From Ga0077560 sp046330435 (GTDB lineage: Bacteria; Actinomycetota; Thermoleophilia; Miltoncostaeales; Miltoncostaeaceae), in assembly GCA_046330435.1 (NCBI GenBank), contig JAXLST010000006.1, forward strand, positions 451,928-515,927: DNA of 64,000 bases. The letters run 5' to 3'. Of this stretch, positions 25,147-32,847 are shown in pieces (position 1 is the stretch's first letter; each line of letters starts with the position of its first letter). A program made the translations under genes and the position numbers. The notes under the pieces are model-generated. The model was not told the DNA's origin, did not search any database, and saw only the letters and a program-made list of their open reading frames with translations.

Positions 25147-25652
25147 GTGGCGTCGTCCTCCGCCCCCGCCGCCTCCGCGATCCGCGCCGCGAGTCCCCTC
25201 GCGACCTCCGCGTCCAGCCCCGGGATGTGGGGGCTCCCCTCCCGGGAGGCGGTGCGCAGGTGCACGGACGCCAGCCCCGCGCGCCGCTCCATGGGCCCGC
25301 TGCTGGAGTCCACCGCCTGGATCCGGGTGTGCGGCACCACCTGGACGGTGCGCCACAGCCACCCCCGGGCGACGACCACCCCCTCGGGGAGCACCTCCCA
25401 CCGGTACCGGGCGTGGTACCTGGGCGGCCAGGTCAGGCTGAACGCCGCACCGGCCGCGGCCAGGACCACGGCGATCGCGGCGAAGACCAGGCCGGGCGTC
25501 CGGTGGCCGGTCGCCAGCAGCACCACCGCGACGACTCCGGGAACCAGCGTCGCGCCGACCGTCCCGAGCCATGACTGGGCGGTCCACAGCCCGACCGCGC
25601 GCGGGTCCAGCGGCTGGGAGGGTTCGACGAGCCGGGGGACGTCGTCGCTCAC
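25143..25652 (-). CDS. PH-domain (YdbS/bPH2) membrane protein
   Basis: About 169 residues from GTG 25652. Two transmembrane segments (about residues 25-70) are followed by a bPH2 domain (YRWEVLPEGVVVARGWLWRT and VPHTRIQAVDSSSGPMERR). A CAAGAT box lies 6 bases before the GTG. It is coupled to the YdbT-like gene by a GTGA overlap; YdbS-YdbT pairs of this shape are common in Gram-positive bacteria. Confidence 0.75.
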   Translation of the reverse strand: MSDDVPRLVEPSQPLDPRAVGLWTAQSWLGTVGATLVPGVVAVVLLATGHRTPGLVFAAIAVVLAAAGAAFSLTWPPRYHARYRWEVLPEGVVVARGWLWRTVQVVPHTRIQAVDSSSGPMERRAGLASVHLRTASREGSPHIPGLDAEVARGLAARIAEAAGAEDDAT

Positions 25653-25723
25653 GAAGCCATCTTGCACGGACCGCGGCGGCGGCGCCGTCGCGGGCACCGG
25701 TCTGAACCGAACGTGAACCCGGC

Positions 25724-25729
25724 TAGGGT
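25724..25729 (+). promoter_or_regulatory. -10 box (TAGGGT) of a leaderless dehydrogenase gene
   Basis: TAGGGT ends 6 bases before ATG 25736; no Shine-Dalgarno site is present. Confidence 0.5.
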
Positions 25730-25735
25730 GCGCCG

Positions 25736-26617
25736 ATGGCGCGCGTCGCGTTCATCGGGCTGGGGCGGATGGGGTCCGGGATGGCCGGTCGCCTTCTCGC
25801 CGCCGGACACGACATCGCGGTGTTCAACCGGACGCCCGGGCGGGACGCGGCGCTGGTCGCCTCGGGGGCGCGCCGGGCGGCGACGCCGCGGGAGGCCGCC
25901 GAGGGTGCCGACGCGGTGGTCGTGATGGTCGCCGACGACGCGGCCTCCCTTGCCGTGTGGGACGGGCCGGACGGCGTCCTGGCGGCCCGACCCGCACCCG
26001 GTGGGATCGCGGTCGAGTGCTCCACCCTCTCCCACGCCCATGTGACGGCCCTCGCACCCCGGGCGGCCGCGGCAGGGTGGCGGTACGTCGACGCCCCCGT
26101 CACCGGGCTCCCCGACGCCGCGGCGCAGGGCCGGCTCACCCTGCTGGTCGGTGCCGAGCCCGCCGACCTGGCAGGCGCGGCCTGGGTGCTGGAGCCGCTC
26201 GCCGGCGACGTCGTGCACTTCGGCGCCGTGGGGACGGGGACCGCCTACAAGCTCATCGTGAACCTCATGGGCGCCGTGCAGATCGCCGGCGTCGCGGAGG
26301 CCCTCGCCATGGCGGAACGCGCCGGGCTGGACCTGGACCTGGTGATGCGGACCATCGCGAGCGGGCAGCCCGCGAGCCCGCAGGTGGTGCGCAACGGCCG
26401 GCGCATGGCCGCGGGCGACCACGACCGGGACGTCGTGTTCTCCGGCCTGCTGCGCCGCAAGGACACCGACTACGGGGTCCGGCTGGCCCGGGAGCTCGGC
26501 GTGGAGCCGCGACTGGGGCGGGTGGCGCTGGACGGCCTGGAGCGGCTCATCGCCCGCGGCTCAGGGGACCGCAACGAGAGCGCCGTGATCGACGTCGCCC
26601 GGGAGCCGGGGGCCTGA
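25736..26617 (+). CDS. 3-hydroxyisobutyrate dehydrogenase-family NAD(P)-dependent oxidoreductase
   Basis: 293 residues. An N-terminal Rossmann fold starts MARVAFIGLGRMGSGMAGRL (GLGRMG dinucleotide loop). The substrate-binding segment VDAPVTGLPDAAAQGRLTLL and the catalytic lysine region GTGTAYKLIVNLMGA are conserved. The family oxidises beta-hydroxyacids such as 3-hydroxyisobutyrate, tartronate or glyoxylate derivatives; the exact substrate cannot be told. It converges on fusA across a hairpin. Confidence 0.85.
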   Translation: MARVAFIGLGRMGSGMAGRLLAAGHDIAVFNRTPGRDAALVASGARRAATPREAAEGADAVVVMVADDAASLAVWDGPDGVLAARPAPGGIAVECSTLSHAHVTALAPRAAAAGWRYVDAPVTGLPDAAAQGRLTLLVGAEPADLAGAAWVLEPLAGDVVHFGAVGTGTAYKLIVNLMGAVQIAGVAEALAMAERAGLDLDLVMRTIASGQPASPQVVRNGRRMAAGDHDRDVVFSGLLRRKDTDYGVRLARELGVEPRLGRVALDGLERLIARGSGDRNESAVIDVAREPGA

Positions 26618-26622
26618 ACGAC

Positions 26623-26658
26623 GACGGCCCCGCCGCCCGGATGGGCGACGGGGCCGTC
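26623..26658. terminator. Hairpin between convergent genes
   Basis: Perfect 10-bp inverted repeat GACGGCCCCG/CGGGGCCGTC with a 16-base loop, between the dehydrogenase (plus) and fusA (minus). There is no clear T-tract on either side, so bidirectional termination is plausible but unproven. Confidence 0.55.
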
Positions 26659-26682
26659 GGAGCACTCAGCCCGGAGGCGGCG

Positions 26683-28776
26683 TCAGGCGGCGCCGACCTT
26701 CTGCTGGATCTCCTGCGCGATGGAGGTCGGGACCTCCATGTACTTCTCGAACTGCATCGTGAACGTCGCGCGGCCCTGGGTGGCGGACCGGACGGACGTC
26801 GCGTAGCCGAACATCTCCGACAGCGGCACGGAGGCGTTCACGACCTCCAGGCCGCCCTGGCGGGGCTCGGTGCCCTGGATGCGGCCGCGGCGGCGGTTGA
26901 GGTCGCCCACCACGGTCCCGACGAACTCCTTCGGCGCGACGACCTCGACGGCCATCACCGGCTCCAGCAGGGTCGGGCTCGCCTTGCGCGCGGCCTCCTT
27001 GAAGGCCATCGAGCCGGCGATCTTGAACGCCATCTCCGAGGAGTCCACCTCGTGGTAGCTGCCGTCCACCAGGCGGACCTTGATGTCCACCATCGGGTAG
27101 CCGGCCACCACGCCGCCCTCGAGGGCCTCGCGGATGCCCTGGTCGACGGCCGGGATGTACTCCTTGGGGATGGAGCCACCGACGACCTTGCTCTCGAAGC
27201 TGTAGCCCGCGCCGGACTCGTTCGGCTCCAGGTCGATGTAGACGTGGCCGAACTGGCCGCGGCCACCGGTCTGGCGGACGAACTTGCCCTCGATCTTGTT
27301 CACGGCCTTGCGGATCGTCTCGCGGTACGCGACCTGCGGGGCGCCGACGTTGGCGTCCACGCTGAACTCGCGCATGAGGCGGTCCACGATGATCTCCAGG
27401 TGGAGCTCACCCATGCCGGAGATGACCGTCTGGCCGGTCTCCTCATCGGTGCGCACCCGGAAGGTCGGGTCCTCGTCCGACAGGCGGCCGAGGGCGACCG
27501 TGAGCTTCTCCTGGTCCTGCTTGGTCTTCGGCTCGATCGCGAGGCCGATCACCGGCTCCGGGAACGTCATCTGCTCCAGGACGATCGGGGCGGCCGGGTC
27601 GCAGAGCGTGTCGCCGGTGGTCGTGGACTTGAGGCCCACGGCGGCGACGATGTCGCCCGCGGCCACCGAGTCCACGTCCTCGCGGTGGTTGGCGTGCATC
27701 ATCAGGAGGCGGCCGATGCGCTCCTTGCGGTCCTTCGTCGCGTTGATGATGCCCGCGCCGCTCTGGGTGGTCCCGGAGTAGACGCGCAGGTACGTGAGGC
27801 GGCCCACGTAGGGGTCGCTCATGACCTTGAAGGCGAGCGCGGCGAACGGCTCGGTCTCGCTGGACTCGCGGACGAGCTTCTCGTCCTCGCTGCCCGGCAC
27901 CGTGCCCTCGGCGGGCGGCACCTGCAGCGGGGAGGGGAGGAAGTCGACGATCGCGTCGAGGAGCGGCTGGACGCCCTTGTTCTTGAAGGACGAACCGCAG
28001 AGCACCGGGGTGATCGCGTTGGCGAGCACGCCCTTGCGCACGCCCTCGTGCAGACGCTCCGGGGTGATCTCCGAGCCCTCGAGGTACGCCTCGGCGAGCT
28101 CGTCGTCGGTGTCGGCGAGGGCCTCGATGAGGCGCTCGCGGGCGGCCTCGGCCTCGTCCTGCATGTCGGCCGGGATCTCGGTGACGTCGGTCTCGGTACC
28201 GAGGTCGTCCTTGTAGATCGTCGCCTTCATGGCGATGAGGTCGATGATGCCCTGGAACTCGGCCTCTGCGCCGATGGGCAGCTGGATCGGCACGGCGTTG
28301 GCGCCGAGCCGGTCGATCATCGTCTGGACGGCCTTCGCGAAGTCCGCGCCGATGCGGTCCATCTTGTTGACGTACGCGATGCGCGGGACGCCGTACCGGT
28401 CGGCCTGGCGCCACACCGTCTCGGACTGCGGCTCCACGCCGGCGACCGAGTCGAACAGGGCCACGGAGCCGTCGAGCACGCGCAGGGAGCGCTCCACCTC
28501 GACGGTGAAGTCGACGTGGCCGGGCGTGTCGATGATGTTGATGCGGTGATCACGCCAGAAGCACGTGGTGGCGGCGGAGGTGATGGTGATGCCGCGCTCC
28601 TGCTCCTGCGCCATCCAGTCCATCGTGGCCGCGCCCTCGTGCACCTCGCCCATCCGGTGCAGACGACCGGTGTAGTAGAGGATGCGCTCCGTCGTGGTGG
28701 TCTTCCCGGCATCGATGTGGGCCATGATGCCGATGTTGCGCACCCGGTCGAGGGGCACCTTCTTCACGGTCGACAC
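26683..28776 (-). CDS. fusA: Elongation factor G
   Basis: 697 residues from GTG 28776 (VSTVKKVPLDRVRNIGIMAH). GTPase motifs: AHIDAGKTTTTERIL, DTPGHVDF and NKMD. Domain IV motif GGRGQFGHV is present. EF-G drives translocation and, with RRF, ribosome recycling. It follows rpsG after 119 bp that contain two inverted repeats. The gene that usually follows, tuf, is 8 kb away. Confidence 0.98.
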   Translation of the reverse strand: MSTVKKVPLDRVRNIGIMAHIDAGKTTTTERILYYTGRLHRMGEVHEGAATMDWMAQEQERGITITSAATTCFWRDHRINIIDTPGHVDFTVEVERSLRVLDGSVALFDSVAGVEPQSETVWRQADRYGVPRIAYVNKMDRIGADFAKAVQTMIDRLGANAVPIQLPIGAEAEFQGIIDLIAMKATIYKDDLGTETDVTEIPADMQDEAEAARERLIEALADTDDELAEAYLEGSEITPERLHEGVRKGVLANAITPVLCGSSFKNKGVQPLLDAIVDFLPSPLQVPPAEGTVPGSEDEKLVRESSETEPFAALAFKVMSDPYVGRLTYLRVYSGTTQSGAGIINATKDRKERIGRLLMMHANHREDVDSVAAGDIVAAVGLKSTTTGDTLCDPAAPIVLEQMTFPEPVIGLAIEPKTKQDQEKLTVALGRLSDEDPTFRVRTDEETGQTVISGMGELHLEIIVDRLMREFSVDANVGAPQVAYRETIRKAVNKIEGKFVRQTGGRGQFGHVYIDLEPNESGAGYSFESKVVGGSIPKEYIPAVDQGIREALEGGVVAGYPMVDIKVRLVDGSYHEVDSSEMAFKIAGSMAFKEAARKASPTLLEPVMAVEVVAPKEFVGTVVGDLNRRRGRIQGTEPRQGGLEVVNASVPLSEMFGYATSVRSATQGRATFTMQFEKYMEVPTSIAQEIQQKVGAA

Positions 28777-28810
28777 GCTCTGATCACCTGCCCTCTCTGA
28801 CGAAGACGAA

Positions 28811-28890
28811 CGCACGCGACGTGGGCGCGTGCGTGCGGTGGGACTTCACGATCCAGCGATGGTGCTGACGGGCCCCCGCGACGGGGGCCC
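28811..28890 (-). promoter_or_regulatory. Two hairpins in the rpsG-fusA gap
   Basis: Two perfect inverted repeats: CGCACGCG/CGCGTGCG (28811-28818 with 28826-28833) and GGGCCCCCG/CGGGGGCCC (28870-28878 with 28882-28890, 3-base loop). No T-tract follows. The rpsG-fusA gap is where S7 represses the str operon in enterobacteria; equivalence here is speculation. Confidence 0.4.
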
Positions 28891-28895
28891 GGCCG

Positions 28896-29366
28896 CTACC
28901 AGCGGTAGTGCGCGAACGCGCGGTTCGCCTGCGCCATGCGGTACAGGTCGTCCTTGCGCTTGAAGGCGCCGCCCTGCGAGCCGAGGGCGTCCAGCAGCTC
29001 GTTGGCGAGCCGCTCGCTCATCTGCTTCTCGCGGCGGGCGCGGGAGAACGAGACGATCCAGCGGACGGCGAGCGTGCGGCCCCGGCGGGGCTGGACCTCG
29101 ATCGGCACCTGGTAGGTGGCACCGCCGACCCGGCGCGACTTCACCTCGATGAGCGGGGTGACGTTGCGGATGGCCTCCTCCGTGACCTGCACCGGGTCAC
29201 GGCCCGTGCGGTCGCGGATGCGCTCGAGGGCGTCGTAGACGACGCGCTCGGCGACGGACTTCTTGCCGTCACGCAGGATCTTGTTGATCAGCTGGGTGAC
29301 GAGCGTGCTGTTGAACACGGGGTCCGGATCGATGGTCCGGCGGGCGATTGCTGCGCGACGTGGCAT
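28896..29366 (-). CDS. rpsG: 30S ribosomal protein S7
   Basis: 156 residues starting MPRRAAIARRTIDPDPVFNS. It has INKILRDGKKSVAERVVYDA, the S7 signature, and ends in YRMAQANRAFAHYRW. S7 nucleates assembly of the small-subunit head. It lies 6 bp after rpsL. Confidence 0.98.
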   Translation of the reverse strand: MPRRAAIARRTIDPDPVFNSTLVTQLINKILRDGKKSVAERVVYDALERIRDRTGRDPVQVTEEAIRNVTPLIEVKSRRVGGATYQVPIEVQPRRGRTLAVRWIVSFSRARREKQMSERLANELLDALGSQGGAFKRKDDLYRMAQANRAFAHYRW

Positions 29367-29372
29367 ATCTGG

Positions 29373-29744
29373 CTACTTCGGGGTCTTGGCGCCGTACTTG
29401 GAGCGCGCCTTGCGTCGGCCGGACACGCCGGCGGCGTCCAGAGCCGCCCGGATCACCTTGTACCGCACACCCGGCAGGTCCTTCACACGTCCACCGCGGA
29501 CCAGCACCACCGAGTGCTCCTGCAGGTTGTGGCCCTCACCCGGGATGTAACACGTGATCTCCATCTGGTTCGTCAGACGGACACGGCACACCTTGCGAAG
29601 CGCGGAGTTCGGCTTCTTGGGCGTGGTGGTGTACACGCGGGTGCAGACGCCGCGCTTCTGCGGTGCGCCCCGGAGGGCCGGCGTCGAGGTCTTGGTGGTC
29701 TTGGGCGTCCGACCCTTGCGGACGAGCTGGTTGATCGTCGGCAC
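29373..29744 (-). CDS. rpsL: 30S ribosomal protein S12
   Basis: 123 residues from GTG 29744 (VPTINQLVRKGRTPKTTKTS). The decoding-site segments TTTPKKPNSALRKVCRVRLT and the later GRVKDLPGVRYKVIRAALD are intact. Lys at the PKKPNS position is the wild-type residue linked to streptomycin response in other species. An AAAAGG site precedes the GTG. It heads the str block. Confidence 0.97.
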   Translation of the reverse strand: MPTINQLVRKGRTPKTTKTSTPALRGAPQKRGVCTRVYTTTPKKPNSALRKVCRVRLTNQMEITCYIPGEGHNLQEHSVVLVRGGRVKDLPGVRYKVIRAALDAAGVSGRRKARSKYGAKTPK

Positions 29745-29780
29745 GATCGCCTTTTGTCGCGGTTGAGAGCAGTGCGTGAC

Positions 29781-29800
29781 CGGCCGCTCGCCGAGCGGCC
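29781..29800 (-). promoter_or_regulatory. Hairpin in the rpsL leader
   Basis: Near-continuous palindrome CGGCCGCTCG/CCGAGCGGCC between the predicted -10 box (29806-29811) and rpsL. It would form a stem in the leader transcript; no T-tract follows. Confidence 0.4.
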
Positions 29801-29805
29801 CGGGG

Positions 29806-29811
29806 ACGTTA
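29806..29811 (-). promoter_or_regulatory. Predicted -10 box of the rpsL-rpsG-fusA operon
   Basis: TAACGT on the minus strand, about 60 bases upstream of rpsL; no convincing -35 hexamer is seen. It is the best candidate in the 122-bp gap between rpsL and the next minus-strand gene. Confidence 0.45.
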
Positions 29812-29866
29812 GCACACGCGGGCGCACCGGGATCCCCCGGCGGCGGGGTGCTGCGGGACAGGAACC

Positions 29867-30637
29867 CTACCGTGCGGGAGCGGGCGACGTGAGGTCCAGC
29901 CGCACACGCGACCGGTACCCCACCGGGCCCTCGAGCGTGGTGTCCGTCTCCAGGCGCACCGGGACGCCCAGGCGCGGCGACCACCACATGCGCTCGGTGC
30001 GCGGCCCGCCGTGCGCCCCGCTCGTGCGCGTGCGCGTCTCGATGAGGAACGCCGTGACCGGCGCCCCCGCCACCGTGACGGTCTCGCGGCGCACGACCGT
30101 GGCCGTGCCGGTGGTGCGCAGCTTCCACGCCGAGTACGCCACGTTCCACGTCTGCCCGACGCGCGGGCGGACCGGGATGGCCGGCACCGCCGGGGTGAGG
30201 GGACGACGATCATCGCGGCCGATGCGCAGGAAGGTGACGTCCACGCGGCGCCACGTCGCCCGGATCCAGTGGGAGCCGACCGCGTAGCGGACCGCCTCGG
30301 TGTGCTCGCCGCTGATGCGCAGCTCGGCCTGGAAGCCCTCGGGGGTCGCGGTGACGATGTACCGCGCCTGGGCGGGGACGTCGCGGTCGATCGAGATGGG
30401 CCCGATGTGGGCCGTCTCGGATCCGGACGCCGCGTAGCTGTACACGCCGGGCGCCGGCGCGTCGCCGGTCGCGACATCCGCCACGCCGGTGTCGCGGAAC
30501 TCCCCGACGGCGGTCGCGACGGAGACCTCGGTCGAGGTGCTCGCCGCCTGCCACGCCCACGCGCCGGCGACGACGAGGGCAAGTGCGGCGGCCGCGGCGG
30601 AGAGGGCCGGGACGGGTCGGGTGATCCGGTGCTCCAC
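29867..30637 (-). CDS. Membrane-anchored exported protein of unknown function
   Basis: About 256 residues. One N-terminal hydrophobic segment (ALSAAAAALALVVAGAWAW) is followed by an all-extracytoplasmic beta-rich domain with no motif I recognise. The middle has GVYSYAASGSETAHIGPISI and the end PRLGVPVRLETDTTLEG, which look like a secreted lipoprotein-type fold. Start GTG 30637 is chosen because TACCGT lies 7 bases before it; an in-frame GTG at 30646 is the alternative. It ends well before the rpsL promoter and is divergent from the M74 gene. Confidence 0.6.
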   Translation of the reverse strand: MEHRITRPVPALSAAAAALALVVAGAWAWQAASTSTEVSVATAVGEFRDTGVADVATGDAPAPGVYSYAASGSETAHIGPISIDRDVPAQARYIVTATPEGFQAELRISGEHTEAVRYAVGSHWIRATWRRVDVTFLRIGRDDRRPLTPAVPAIPVRPRVGQTWNVAYSAWKLRTTGTATVVRRETVTVAGAPVTAFLIETRTRTSGAHGGPRTERMWWSPRLGVPVRLETDTTLEGPVGYRSRVRLDLTSPAPAR

Positions 30638-30644
30638 GGCGGTC

Positions 30645-30650
30645 ACGGTA
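30645..30650 (-). promoter_or_regulatory. -10 box (TACCGT) of the exported-protein gene
   Basis: TACCGT on the minus strand ends 7 bases before GTG 30637, fitting a leaderless transcript and deciding between two candidate starts. Confidence 0.45.
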
Positions 30651-30704
30651 ACCCTGGACGAATTGCCCGCAATCGGGGTTTCACCGCACGTGCAGCGTGA
30701 TTGC

Positions 30705-30710
30705 TACCGT
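30705..30710 (+). promoter_or_regulatory. -10 box (TACCGT) of the M74 endopeptidase gene
   Basis: TACCGT ends 7 bases before GTG 30718. This supports that start over the in-frame GTG at 30697, which would lie upstream of the promoter. Confidence 0.5.
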
Positions 30711-30717
30711 CGTCGCA

Positions 30718-31578
30718 GTGAGCCCGGCCGCATTGGCAGACATCCTCCCCCTCGCGGATCCGCAGGCCGAACCGCCGGTCCCGCCGCGCCTCGAGGTGCT
30801 GGCCCCCCGGCCCCGGCGGCGCACCGCCCGGCGCACGCAGCGGCACCCGTCGTGGCTGTGGGCGCTGCTGCTGTCGGCGGTGCTGCTGGCCATCCCGCTC
30901 GGCGCGGCGAGCAACGACCCGTCCACGGCCGCGGCGGCGGGCGGTGACACCCTCATCGACGACGGCCCGTTCGATGCGGAGTGGCCGATGCAGGTGGAGG
31001 TCCGAGTGGCGAACTCGGAGCGGTCCGGGCCCATCGTGGACCTCGGCGACGGATCCCTGGCACTCGGCGGGCCGAACGGCGGCCGGCTCGCGAACGGCGT
31101 GCGGCTCCCCGTGTCCGGCACCGGGTACTACACCTACAACCCGGCCACCCAGACGCCGCCGCAGTCGCCGGAGCGCCGCTGGGGCACCGCGATGCTGGTG
31201 TCGCAGGTCCTGAGCCTGGGCCGGTGGTGGGCGCAGGAGCACCCGGACCTGCCGCCGCTGGGCATCGGCGACCTGTCCCGCGAGCACGGCGGGCCGTTCA
31301 CCGGCCCCGGCGTGGGCCACAGCTCCCACCAGAACGGGCTGGACGTCGACATCCGCCTGCCGCGGCGCGACCGGGTGATGGGCGCCGCCAACCCGTCGAA
31401 CTACGACCGGGCGCTCACCCAGCAGGTCGTGGACCGCATGGTCGCCCAGGGCGCCTCCCTGGTGCTCATCGGGCCGAGCCTCGACCTGACGGGCCCCGCC
31501 GGGGTCGTCGTGCGCTGGCCCGCCCACGACGACCACCTGCACGTGCGCTTCCCCGACCCGGACGGCACCGGGAACTGA
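30718..31578 (+). CDS. Penicillin-insensitive murein endopeptidase-like protein (M74/LAS metallopeptidase)
   Basis: About 286 residues. It has a cytoplasmic proline/arginine-rich stretch of about 45 residues, one transmembrane segment (SWLWALLLSAVLLAIPLGAA), then an outside domain. GHSSHQNGLDVDIRLP (H...GLDxD) near residue 200 and HDDHLHVRFP near 271 are the zinc-binding motifs of MepA-type peptidases, which cut D-Ala-meso-DAP cross-links in peptidoglycan. MepA is best known from Gram-negatives; the actinobacterial versions are less studied. Likely a cell-wall remodelling enzyme. Confidence 0.8.
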   Translation: MSPAALADILPLADPQAEPPVPPRLEVLAPRPRRRTARRTQRHPSWLWALLLSAVLLAIPLGAASNDPSTAAAAGGDTLIDDGPFDAEWPMQVEVRVANSERSGPIVDLGDGSLALGGPNGGRLANGVRLPVSGTGYYTYNPATQTPPQSPERRWGTAMLVSQVLSLGRWWAQEHPDLPPLGIGDLSREHGGPFTGPGVGHSSHQNGLDVDIRLPRRDRVMGAANPSNYDRALTQQVVDRMVAQGASLVLIGPSLDLTGPAGVVVRWPAHDDHLHVRFPDPDGTGN

Positions 31579-31615
31579 TCGCCGGGCGGGGCGCGGCATC
31601 GGGCGGGGAGGCCGC

Positions 31616-31621
31616 TACCCT
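31616..31621 (+). promoter_or_regulatory. -10 box (TACCCT) of ppk2
   Basis: TACCCT ends 7 bases before ATG 31629; no Shine-Dalgarno site. Confidence 0.5.
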
Positions 31622-31628
31622 CCGGCGC

Positions 31629-32726
31629 ATGGCACGCAAGGTGAGCGAGGGGGACACCTCCCCCCGACTGGACGAGCAGGGCATCGAGCGCTTCGAGGTG
31701 ACGCAGGCCATGGACGGCGCCCAGGAGGTGCTGCTGGCGGCGGTGCGCGACGTGATCTCCGGGGCGGGCAACGAGGACGTGGCAGCCGTGGCGCGATGGC
31801 TGCAGGCCGTCGCGGGGGGCGTCTCCGCGGACGACGCGCAGGCGCTGGCCCGCATGGCCGCCGCCGACCAGTCCATGTACGGGACGCCGCCGCTGCACGC
31901 GGACGACATCCTGGTGAAGGACTGGCGGCACGCGGTCTACCCGTACCAGAACCTCATGGCCCGGAAGACCTACGAGAAGCAGAAGTACCGGCTCCAGGTG
32001 GAGCTGCTGAAGCTGCAGGCGTGGGCCAAGGACACCGGCCAGCGCATCGTGATCCTCTTCGAGGGACGCGACGCGGCGGGCAAGGGCGGCACCATCAAGC
32101 GGTTCATGGAGCACCTCAACCCGCGTGGCTCCCGCGTGGTCGCGCTGGAGAAGCCCACGGAGACCGAGCGCGGGCAGTGGTACTTCCAGCGCTACATCCA
32201 GCACCTGCCCACCGCGGGCGAGATCGTCCTGTTCGACCGCTCCTGGTACAACCGCGCCGGCGTGGAGCGCGTCATGGGCTTCTGCACCAACGACGAGTAC
32301 CACGAGTTCATGCGGCAGGCGCCGGAGTTCGAGCGCCAGCTGGTGCGCAGCGGGACGCACCTCATCAAGTTCTGGTTCTCGGTGAGCCGGGAGGAGCAGC
32401 AGCGCCGGTTCGCCGAGCGCCAGCGCCACCCGCTCAAGCAGTGGAAGCTCTCCCCCATCGACCTCGCGTCCCTCGACAAGTGGGACGCCTACACCGAGGC
32501 GAAGGAGGCGATGTTCCTGCACACCGACACCGCCGACGCCCCGTGGGTGGTCATCAAGTCGGACTGCAAGAAGCGGGCCCGCCTGAACGCCCTGCGGTAT
32601 GTGCTGCACCGCCTGCCGTACGCGGACAAGGACCTCGCCCGCATCGGCCAGCTCGACCCGCTGCTGGTGGGCCGGGCCAGCGTCGTCCACGAGGACGGCG
32701 GCCCGGACGGCGAAGCCCTGATCTGA
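31629..32726 (+). CDS. ppk2: Polyphosphate kinase 2
   Basis: 365 residues. Residues about 1-100 are a family-specific N-terminal region. Walker A (FEGRDAAGKGGTIKRF) is near residue 144, the lid-region arginines follow, and Walker B (FDRSWYNRAGVERVMGFC) is near 202. A single PPK2 domain of this size indicates class I, which phosphorylates nucleoside diphosphates from polyphosphate. Neighbours give no hint of a partner. Confidence 0.92.
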   Translation: MARKVSEGDTSPRLDEQGIERFEVTQAMDGAQEVLLAAVRDVISGAGNEDVAAVARWLQAVAGGVSADDAQALARMAAADQSMYGTPPLHADDILVKDWRHAVYPYQNLMARKTYEKQKYRLQVELLKLQAWAKDTGQRIVILFEGRDAAGKGGTIKRFMEHLNPRGSRVVALEKPTETERGQWYFQRYIQHLPTAGEIVLFDRSWYNRAGVERVMGFCTNDEYHEFMRQAPEFERQLVRSGTHLIKFWFSVSREEQQRRFAERQRHPLKQWKLSPIDLASLDKWDAYTEAKEAMFLHTDTADAPWVVIKSDCKKRARLNALRYVLHRLPYADKDLARIGQLDPLLVGRASVVHEDGGPDGEALI

Positions 32727-32847
32727 CGACGCGCGGCGGGTGGCCGGCGCGGCCCGCGGCCGCGCCGTCCACCCGGGTTGCGGTTGCCGGGGACCCGCCG
32801 GTCCTGCTCTGATGACCCGCACGCACCCACGTGACGGAGGAGGCAGG

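Noticed and set aside
30697..30717. GTG 30697 as start of the M74 endopeptidase gene
   Set aside because: It lies before the TACCGT box whose spacing fits GTG 30718.
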